From positions 1 to 24,256 of the IMG/VR virus record IMGVR_UViG_3300025853_000633: 24,256 nucleotides of DNA; one strand, given 5' to 3'. Both the position numbers and the translations under genes were made by a program. Below are positions 13,101 to 19,381 of this stretch, piece after piece (positions within the stretch are counted from its first letter, which is position 1; every line of letters starts with the position of its first letter). The notes under the pieces were generated by a model that saw nothing but the letters and a program-made list of their open reading frames with translations, made no database searches and was not told where the DNA came from. The stretch is from a virus.

Positions 13101-13835
13101 TTCAGCAATTTGTTTGGGCCCAATATCAGAAATAAGCTCGCGCAAATCCATTTCTGTAGTTGCGTCTAAATCATATGCAAGTTTCTCAGCATTCTGTATA
13201 GCTTCGTTGTAGGCTTCTGCGGATGCTTCGTCGTAGTCGCGGCTCATGGTAGAACCATACGGCATATCGTCCGCAGCGTCGTAGGCCTCTTCCATCTCAC
13301 GGCGCAAAATCTTCATGTTTTGGGTAAAAATATCAATAGGATTCGGAATAGGTTTAAGCTTTTTAACCGCCGCAGGAACTCTCTCCAAAGCTTCTGTGAT
13401 TACGTCTGGAGCAATGGCTGCAATGCCTCCCGTAGCTACCGCGCCTTTCATAAACGCACGGCGGCTAGGATCTGAAACATCGTCTACCACAGCTTGCGGC
13501 GCACCCGTTGGAGTAAGAATATCCAAAACAGTAGCTTTTACGGGTTGCTTGGCTAACGAGCCTAAACCCATCATGGCCAAAGGAGCCGCGGTTTCAATAC
13601 CCGCTTCTATTAAGGCGGCTCTGCGTTCTTCCGGACTTAGATCTGTATCTGCGGCGCGTCCACTAGCACTCATACCCCGCAGAATACCTTGGACAGGATC
13701 TATAGCAGAAGCAAGGTTTAAAGCCTGCCGACCTGTTTCTTTAAGCTCTGGCGGAATAAACGAACCAAGGCCCTTGGAATTTGTCCGGACCCGTGGGCCG
13801 CGGTTGGTTTCTACTGGTGCGGGAACGTCAGCCAT
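10104..13835 (-). CDS. Multidomain virion protein: ParB-like, HExxH and SLT lytic transglycosylase domains, 1243 aa
   Basis: The start overlaps the previous stop (TAATG), and the 3' end overlaps the SNF2 gene. Residues 1-150 include a Tat-like SRRAFMKGA (about 124) with a hydrophobic run after it. Residues about 150-330 are acidic and helical. Residues about 390-495 hold a ParB/sulfiredoxin-like domain (GIKKPIEIEVV, then GINIGQGHHRLQAALELGIP). Residues about 695-840 hold a possible zincin with HExxH (AAHEMRHRGLERLF, H757-H761). Residues about 995-1110 are an SLT transglycosylase with catalytic-type Glu1009 (IMAESSNDPKAV), GAIGLMQVLPSTA and RAYNAGPGN. Three copies of GVGSLSETARRMNEGG sit at about 591, 669 and 976, separating modules. 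The C-terminus is proline-rich. It is probably a virion protein that opens the cell wall on DNA entry. The SLT assignment is strong, the ParB-like moderate, the protease tentative. Confidence 0.9.
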   Translation of the reverse strand: MADVPAPVETNRGPRVRTNSKGLGSFIPPELKETGRQALNLASAIDPVQGILRGMSASGRAADTDLSPEERRAALIEAGIETAAPLAMMGLGSLAKQPVKATVLDILTPTGAPQAVVDDVSDPSRRAFMKGAVATGGIAAIAPDVITEALERVPAAVKKLKPIPNPIDIFTQNMKILRREMEEAYDAADDMPYGSTMSRDYDEASAEAYNEAIQNAEKLAYDLDATTEMDLRELISDIGPKQIAEAADESLEEISQALTDFRMVSEDEYIEQMIPLAEEIQRRGLLEVKDNGIFQYPYARTVVEDVEDYRVGENRARNNSAIIDRPRDLQMTEGDKYVTSNQQPLKQEQLRNIIIKGEADGESVEAINKKVVDAATRLKVPYPQRAFENPKVEYVNTQTIADNVAQFNFPRYDVGKFGGDFESGDMANMPGVLEKFQASGKETLKENIFNEGIKKPIEIEVVMSNGGINIGQGHHRLQAALELGIPEIPVIVTTKANPRAKGMEVMRSATLDTSGLKTGQTYSFSELGLKQRLKTPKETPEEIQARGGTVFSDFNTGDVSDRKFPQYETPMREGFFRVIDEKADGGEMRKGVGSLSETARRMNEGGEAKIDTRSGQEVRQSIRDALKNLNDTEIQDQWGKSRKELKTALDMLILQEYHGEYEPPVTQGVGSLSETARRMNEGGEANINYSLGDIEYRVDLEPHMDPLAEMGFDVNKIDYDMMYDRSNDRSQGSHFNPNNDRILISPEDYSSKGVAAHEMRHRGLERLFRIVEQGYPTAKKLGLSKEDYLKILRLYKLEQQQDRQRRVNDPDFDYSDYAHEKIAEGFEKDETIIRGAKYFLNNPNAPVFTFDRKERRPTTPAERLALMQDLVRENAMSGGQAFGPDLAIQKSITSPTSMEAFRETGGRAEIDRYLDEGPQNTPENIVEFAEQALAAQRYADIINERNKTIMRNSSEYAMGGEVSGPPPDRGPTPQGIGSLSETARRMNEGGPSSIDDEINAIVPSVIMAESSNDPKAVSEDGAIGLMQVLPSTAMKPGYGLPTIFELAREQGFVVDEETPETATQLLFMPDLNVEFGSRYLKAMRNEYDTMEDALRAYNAGPGNFNDYLAKGRDLSALDDEAVQYPLRVAAAGQGINPNEPAQYEAFTDSPEAFSTFMNMASEERPPAPRPRARPSVTYDGPRPMQRPTLPQEIIGQPLADLAPPQNLQQKYSLEGIEQMLTGTNSELLLPRQFQQGSPYSSMR
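10868..10916. repeat. Linker-repeat DNA copy 1 (codes GIGSLSETARRMNEGG)
   Basis: About 49 bp that match copy 2 (11789-11837) with roughly three mismatches; the first 22 bp are identical in all three copies. It precedes the SLT transglycosylase domain in the protein. Confidence 0.85.
11789..11837. repeat. Linker-repeat DNA copy 2 (codes GVGSLSETARRMNEGGEA)
   Basis: Near-identical to copy 1, 921 bp away (exactly 307 codons). It precedes the HExxH module in the protein. Confidence 0.85.
12020..12068. repeat. Linker-repeat DNA copy 3 (codes GVGSLSETARRMNEGGEA)
   Basis: Lies 231 bp (77 codons) from copy 2. The first 22 bp are identical to the other copies; the rest has synonymous changes while the peptide is kept. 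It follows the ParB-like part and precedes a ~60-residue helical insert. Confidence 0.85.
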
Positions 13836-15196
13836 TAGCTCATAATACCTTGGTACATGTACGGCGGCGCTTGCTCGTTACCAAACAGGCGGTCTACTCC
13901 GCCTTGAGCAAACATGTCCCTGTTTATTAAAGGATTTCCAGATGGACGATAAGAATTATTTTCAATCATGCCAAAATTTGTTCCGTCACCCCGATAATTA
14001 GGATCGTTCCTTAAGCGTTTGTATTCGCCCATCAAGTTTAGCGACGGAAATTGTTGTTGATAATCCATCAACTCTTGCATCGTGCTAAACTGACCCGGAC
14101 CCGGCATCTGTGGATCGGCCATTATACCCGCAGAAATCTTGTTTTCAGGCTGCGCTCCAAACAAACCCACAGTTCCACCCGTGCCCGACACAATATCCCA
14201 GCCTTGATACGTTCCGCCTCTGCCATTAGGCTTTTCCGTATACTCATACGTCGTATTTAATTCAGGATCAAAATACGTGTCACCCACATTTGCAGGAGCA
14301 CCAAAATCAAAGCCTTGATCACTAGGCTGTTCTCTAAAAATGGGGTCTGTTCTATCTATGGGCAATGGTCTATAATCACCACCGTCAGGGCGTTGCGGAA
14401 AAACCGGGTCTAAACGTGCATCAGGCCTCCTTATGTCCTGCCGAAACGTAGACGGCACAAGAACGTCGGAGCGCGAGACGGGATTATAACCTCCAAAAAA
14501 TCGAAAGTCTGTGCTGCTAGGTACGCCTGTTCCCTCGTCACCTGTTCCCCCGTCACCTGTTCCGTCCATCACAATGTCTCCTAAGCCAGTTCCCTCGTCC
14601 CCACTCAGAACGCTGGATGATGGATCAGAAGTATCCCCATACAATGCTCTTTGAATATTATTCTGCTCCATCGTTCTCTGCGTACTGTTTACAAAATCAG
14701 CCGCGTCACTGAGGGAATACCCTCTTTCTACTAAACGATTAATTTGTTCATTGGGGTCATTTTGAAAAGCTCCGCCTGACAATATGTTAGACAGGCCCAT
14801 TTGGACATCTTGTCCAAACCGATTTAAAAAACTTCCAAGGCCGCTTTGTGTAGGGTTTGCGGGGGCTTGTTCTTCCAACATTTCTGGGCGAAATTGATTT
14901 GTAGCCATTTGTGCGCCACTAGACTGCGAAAAATTGGTTTGCGGTCTATTGGCAAAGCGAATTAAAGAATTAAGAGGATTATCCGTAGCCTTTTCATATT
15001 GATCATTTCCAAAAACATCGCGATTCCTGCCAAAGGCGGAAGTGTCAATCCGTCCGCTGCCCGTAAGGCCCTGACTGTGACGGGCTTGTGTCGCCATGTG
15101 CCTCGCTTGGTTACCACGGTTTCCTGAAAGCGCTTCATCTTCTTCGTACTTGCTTGAAAAAGGACCAGAATAATCTTTATTACTAAACGTAGCCAT
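13835..15196 (-). CDS. Low-complexity Gly/Asn/Pro-rich virion-type protein, 453 aa
   Basis: A complete ORF; GGAG lies six bases before the ATG at 15196, within the end of the preceding gene. The protein looks largely disordered. The N-terminus is polar (SNKDYSGPFSSKYEEDEALS). Residues about 195-225 hold a Gly/Asp/Thr run (GDEGTGLGDIVMDGTGDGG). A Pro/Arg/Asp-rich section follows (RRPDARLDPVFPQRPDGGDY). A short beta-like patch (VGDTYFDPELNTTYEYTEKP, then GTYQGWDIVSG) resembles a small carbohydrate-binding or structural module. Near the C-terminus is FAQGGVDRLFGNEQ, one of the double-glycine tags shared with neighbours. No signal peptide or catalytic motif is visible and I do not recognise a family. 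Position inside the virion block suggests a minor structural or internal protein. Confidence 0.85.
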   Translation of the reverse strand: MATFSNKDYSGPFSSKYEEDEALSGNRGNQARHMATQARHSQGLTGSGRIDTSAFGRNRDVFGNDQYEKATDNPLNSLIRFANRPQTNFSQSSGAQMATNQFRPEMLEEQAPANPTQSGLGSFLNRFGQDVQMGLSNILSGGAFQNDPNEQINRLVERGYSLSDAADFVNSTQRTMEQNNIQRALYGDTSDPSSSVLSGDEGTGLGDIVMDGTGDGGTGDEGTGVPSSTDFRFFGGYNPVSRSDVLVPSTFRQDIRRPDARLDPVFPQRPDGGDYRPLPIDRTDPIFREQPSDQGFDFGAPANVGDTYFDPELNTTYEYTEKPNGRGGTYQGWDIVSGTGGTVGLFGAQPENKISAGIMADPQMPGPGQFSTMQELMDYQQQFPSLNLMGEYKRLRNDPNYRGDGTNFGMIENNSYRPSGNPLINRDMFAQGGVDRLFGNEQAPPYMYQGIMS

Positions 15197-15199
15197 AGT

Positions 15200-18100
15200 T
15201 TACTCCATTAAACTAGCAATACCGCCACGGCGGAAGGTCCGTGGTTGTTGAACCAACATACCCGATATGGGGTCATTAGGGAACAGTGCGGCATATGTTT
15301 GACGCACCTGTGGATTCGTCCCCGCCCCACTGGAGCTAACTGATGGGGCGGGGAGAGCCGCCTGAGTGGTGGGAGTACCTACAGGCTGCGAGCGTGGGAC
15401 ATTACGTCCTTGAGAAGCTGCGGAAGGTTGTGGACTAAGCTGCATTGGCTTTCTGTCATCACGTGGTCTGTTGCGTCCGCGCAGGTTTCTTTGATCTTGT
15501 GGAGTTGTTTCCTCTTGGGAAGGTACGGCTTCTGGTAACGCTTCGGGCTCAAACTCCTCTTCTTCTAGCAGAAGGGATCGTAGAATTACGGCATCACGTT
15601 TAGCTAATTGGTTGACTCCGAACTCAGCCATCAAATTGTTCAGACGCTCTGTGCTTGCAGCGTCTTGCTTTGCATTACGAATATCAAGCAGCATTTCAGA
15701 AAACTTTTTGGGGTCTTCCATCATTTTCTGCATTGTTTTAACAATGGCGGTTTCTGGTGCAACCAGCAAGATGTTTTGCAAGGCTTGCGAGCCTTCTTCT
15801 GCCGCAATCATGCCGCCGCCAATACCACCACCCGTAGTACCTAAACCAATCTTACTGAGCATGTTGTTAAGGGATTCTTGAGACTTTTGACCAAGCGTAG
15901 CACCTAAGATACGAATACCCGTGCGCTTTGACTGCGTTGGGTTCTTAAACAAAACGTTCTCAAGGTTGCCCTGTTGAAAGGCTTCTTCAACGTTAATCAT
16001 CTCACGCAAAGATTGCCGTATGATGGTAACTTCATCCTCAGTCACGAGGTCATTTTTTCTCATCCAATTCATCAGCGTATTGTCAGCGTCTTTGATCCCC
16101 GGAGGTTTCGTAAACAACGTATCAAAGATGTTTTTGGGATTGATGCTAAGTCCATCTCCGCCGCCGCGCATGATGGCATAGTTCATTATAGCGGACCTCA
16201 TACCCTGTTCAGCGTCGCCAACAGTGAACTTTGTACCATCCTCTGAAAAGATATTCTTGCGGGGCTTAGTGGTTACCTTTACCTCTCCGTTTTGCAAAAT
16301 GCGGGCTTTCTGTTCATTACGAACCCCATTTAACATGAAGTTAAGATCCCTAAACGGATTGTCCTGCCCCATTATTTTAGCAACCGCTTTACCCGGTTTT
16401 TCTGTTCCAAGATTAGCCGCTAACTCAAAAGCTTTCATTTCAGGGTTTTGTTTAAAAAATTTATCCGGATCTATGCTGGAAAACAACATCTGTGCTTTGC
16501 TGGCACTTTTAAGATCTTTAGCCAAGTTAGGCATCGTTGCTAAAATCTGTTGATTTGCTGGATCCGCTTTAAAATCTCTTAGACGTTTAGGATCAACCAT
16601 CTTAATGGTTTGATTTGGATCGTTTGGATCAGGGCGATCCACCATAATTTTAGAAGCAGTGTACCGAAAAGCGTTTTCGTAAGCGTTAGCAACGTCTCCC
16701 GCATACTCCGCAGCGTCGCTTTCAGGCAGTCCCATCTGAGTTCTAATAAACTGATTTACAGTTTCAAGCTCATTAAACCGACGCAGAACGGAATCATTTC
16801 CACCCTTAAACATATAATCCAACATGCCTTCAGGCGTGACCCGCGGTCTGCCAAGCGGGTCTGCATTACCAAGATCCCCCAAAAAGGTTCTCTGTGTCAA
16901 ATCACGCCGTGCTAACGTGAAGGCGCGAGCGGCATTGTAATCCGCAGCGTCCGTGTCTGCGCTAAGAACGTCGTCAAGAACCGCGTTAGCAAGGCGGTCC
17001 AGCTTCTCCGCGGTATCGCTATTACCGCGCTTGTTGGTCCCGCTTCTTAAATTACCCGCCGCTTCTAAAAGTTTTGACCGTATTTCAATCAACCGCTCTG
17101 AGGTCATTGGGTTTGGAGCTTCTTCTCCGGGCACAACGCTCTGAGCTAAATCAGTGGCCTCTTGTTGAGCCCGTGCTTGCTCCACGGTAGCCAAACGATC
17201 AAGGGCCGTACCTAGTCTTTGGACCGTGCGCGGATTGTCGTAATCTCTGGCGTTGGACTTCAGCATTTCAGCCTGCGAGCGTAGATAGGTGACCTTCTCA
17301 TCAACACTATCCATTTGGTTGACGCGCTCTATGTCGCGCTGCAACACATTAAAGCTATCTGTTCCGCGTAAAGCATCCTGAGTTTCCTCAAAACTGCTTA
17401 GTGCCGTGCGCAAACGACCAGACATTTGCTCACTAGCTTCTTCGGCAATTTCTGGAAACACATCGTCAAAGCTTTGTCCGAAGTATTCAAAAATCTCTGT
17501 TAAGTCTTTAGCCAACCCTTTTGGAGCCGCCGCTAAAAAGGTTGCGCGACCTGTCTGAGATGGGAACTGAAGACCACCTTGGCTCTTTGGAGTGTCAAAA
17601 ATCTGAACAGTGTTGGGTAAATCTTGCAACTCGCCGTTGGCGTTTCTAAATTCAGTCAACTCAAAATTAGTTACGTTGTTCCAGAAGTCTCTTTCCATTT
17701 GTTTCGTATCGGAAACAAAAGTGGAGAGACGCTGGTACAGCATGTCCGCGACAGGGTATTTTTGCAGATTATTAGGATCGTCTCCCGCAACAGCTTTCAA
17801 AGCACTGTACATGCGGTTTACGCGACTTTGCATTTCTCCAGCTAAAGCTTCTTCAAACAAACCCTTCTGTAATAGATTTGCCGTTGCCACAAGCGTAGGA
17901 TCACCGGAGTTTTGGAACTCCAGTATTTTGTTTTTAGCGCCCTGTATCCAAGCCTCTTTGCCCGCTTTTGAGGTAACGGAAAGTTCGTTAAGACCTTTTG
18001 AAAGCATCTGATCGATTTGAACCAAAGCAGGAGCAAGTTTGCTCCCTTTAGCCGCCGCGGCCAAACTGACGCTGGACTTAGTGCCGTCTTCAATAAGCGC

Positions 18101-19369
18101 AGCTTCTTCCGCGATTATTCCAAGTAACAAATCTATTTGATTGGTGTCCGATTCCGTAGCCTGCTCTAGTGCGCTGTAAATACGGTTAGACGCCAGCTTT
18201 TCTTGGGCAGACGTCATTGCGCCTTCTCTGTCCAAATAATAACGCATAAAGGCGGTTTTCAATTTGTCAAAGCCTGCGGCTCCCCCGCGTGTTGAAAGCT
18301 CAACCGCGGGCCCCGGAAGACCACCACCTATTAATTCCAGAAGCAACCGCGTTCCATTAGATCCGGGGGCCATCTCCTCTGCTACAAAAGCACCCGTGCC
18401 TGCACCTACACCCGAAAACACATCCAACCCTAGCGTAAAGTAAGGATTCTTAACTGCAAACTCTTGGGCCGCGGGCAGCGCTTTTTCAAACGCGGACAAT
18501 ACTCTAACGCCAGTCGGCCCTTTGGTACGATCAATAAGTAATCCAGATTGCGCGTTTCTCGCAACTTCTAGTTGCCTTGCCGACAGGCCAGCGGCTCCTC
18601 CTGTAAGATCAAACGCATTGCCATAACCGGGCCACCTGTCGCGTGTAACTTTTTTGAAGTTTTCTAAGAAGTTAGAGGCTCCCAACCAGTTTTTATCGGT
18701 AGTCCAACGACGGGTTTGTGATAAAAAGCTGGGGTTAATAGTAAGTCCTGTGGTTTCCCCAAAGTTTTGGTAAGCTCGCAAAGAAGGGCTTACCGGTTGC
18801 TCTTCACCAAAAATAAAGTCAGAAGCCTCTTGGCCCACCATCGCGCCCCCAACTGCGCCTAAAGTAGCCCCTGTGCCGTAAATCCCCAGCTTCAAAAGTA
18901 AGGCTCTGGGATCACGAACAGGTATTTTTTCCGCAACACCTTTTGCAAGACGCGATCCGACCAACAACCCCTCGCCCATAAATGTTCCGATAGGGATGTT
19001 CCTAGCAAATTTGTCGGCAGCGGCTTCCATACCGGGTTTAGATGCCCTTGACGGATCATATTTGCCAAAATCTTCTACATTAGAGAAAATACTGAAAAAA
19101 GAATTTACGTCTCCAAAGTAACGTTGTCTGTCGTCTTTAGACATTTCCCGAAACATTGGCATTTGATCAAGGATCGGGGCGTCACCGCTTTGAAAGTCTT
19201 CAAACGTAAACTTATATTCGTCAGGCATTAAAGAAGAAGCCCTTTGCGTCAGGGCTCTAGCTAAGTTATTAGCTCCAAACTTTTGCAAGGCTTCGTCAAA
19301 CTGTTCTTTTGTGAACTGTTGTTTAACGCTTGTTATGCCTTCAGTAAGTTGTGGTCCTTGTTCTGCCAT
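15200..19369 (-). CDS. Large putative internal virion / DNA-ejection protein, 1389 aa
   Basis: The largest gene here, starting 12 bases after the 895 aa gene. It is mostly helical, with three glycine-zipper hydrophobic segments: about residues 161-179 (LGIYGTGATLGAVGGAMVG), 311-352 (GLDVFSGVGAGTGAFVAEE, LLLELIGGGLPGPAVEL) and 1176-1206 (LGTTGGGIGGGMIAAEE, ALQNILLVAPETAIV). A long helical central region (about 380-1160) carries many charged repeats. The C-terminal ~110 residues are Pro/Gln/Arg-rich and disordered, ending RRGGIASLME. Size, helical content and amphipathic glycine segments recall the internal ejection proteins of T7-like phages, which form a channel through the envelope. No enzymatic motif is recognised, so this role is inferred from composition and position. 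Confidence 0.88.
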   Translation of the reverse strand: MAEQGPQLTEGITSVKQQFTKEQFDEALQKFGANNLARALTQRASSLMPDEYKFTFEDFQSGDAPILDQMPMFREMSKDDRQRYFGDVNSFFSIFSNVEDFGKYDPSRASKPGMEAAADKFARNIPIGTFMGEGLLVGSRLAKGVAEKIPVRDPRALLLKLGIYGTGATLGAVGGAMVGQEASDFIFGEEQPVSPSLRAYQNFGETTGLTINPSFLSQTRRWTTDKNWLGASNFLENFKKVTRDRWPGYGNAFDLTGGAAGLSARQLEVARNAQSGLLIDRTKGPTGVRVLSAFEKALPAAQEFAVKNPYFTLGLDVFSGVGAGTGAFVAEEMAPGSNGTRLLLELIGGGLPGPAVELSTRGGAAGFDKLKTAFMRYYLDREGAMTSAQEKLASNRIYSALEQATESDTNQIDLLLGIIAEEAALIEDGTKSSVSLAAAAKGSKLAPALVQIDQMLSKGLNELSVTSKAGKEAWIQGAKNKILEFQNSGDPTLVATANLLQKGLFEEALAGEMQSRVNRMYSALKAVAGDDPNNLQKYPVADMLYQRLSTFVSDTKQMERDFWNNVTNFELTEFRNANGELQDLPNTVQIFDTPKSQGGLQFPSQTGRATFLAAAPKGLAKDLTEIFEYFGQSFDDVFPEIAEEASEQMSGRLRTALSSFEETQDALRGTDSFNVLQRDIERVNQMDSVDEKVTYLRSQAEMLKSNARDYDNPRTVQRLGTALDRLATVEQARAQQEATDLAQSVVPGEEAPNPMTSERLIEIRSKLLEAAGNLRSGTNKRGNSDTAEKLDRLANAVLDDVLSADTDAADYNAARAFTLARRDLTQRTFLGDLGNADPLGRPRVTPEGMLDYMFKGGNDSVLRRFNELETVNQFIRTQMGLPESDAAEYAGDVANAYENAFRYTASKIMVDRPDPNDPNQTIKMVDPKRLRDFKADPANQQILATMPNLAKDLKSASKAQMLFSSIDPDKFFKQNPEMKAFELAANLGTEKPGKAVAKIMGQDNPFRDLNFMLNGVRNEQKARILQNGEVKVTTKPRKNIFSEDGTKFTVGDAEQGMRSAIMNYAIMRGGGDGLSINPKNIFDTLFTKPPGIKDADNTLMNWMRKNDLVTEDEVTIIRQSLREMINVEEAFQQGNLENVLFKNPTQSKRTGIRILGATLGQKSQESLNNMLSKIGLGTTGGGIGGGMIAAEEGSQALQNILLVAPETAIVKTMQKMMEDPKKFSEMLLDIRNAKQDAASTERLNNLMAEFGVNQLAKRDAVILRSLLLEEEEFEPEALPEAVPSQEETTPQDQRNLRGRNRPRDDRKPMQLSPQPSAASQGRNVPRSQPVGTPTTQAALPAPSVSSSGAGTNPQVRQTYAALFPNDPISGMLVQQPRTFRRGGIASLME

Positions 19370-19381
19370 CTTACAAATCCA

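Noticed and set aside
13400-13475. Treating the SRRAFMK motif as a true Tat signal peptide
   Set aside because: It is more than 120 residues from the N-terminus, and no start codon with SD is apparent just before it; kept only as an observation.
13315-13845. 176-codon plus-strand ORF opposite the transglycosylase gene
   Set aside because: Entirely antisense to a well-supported gene; composition reflects the reverse complement of its codons, with no SD or recognisable domain.
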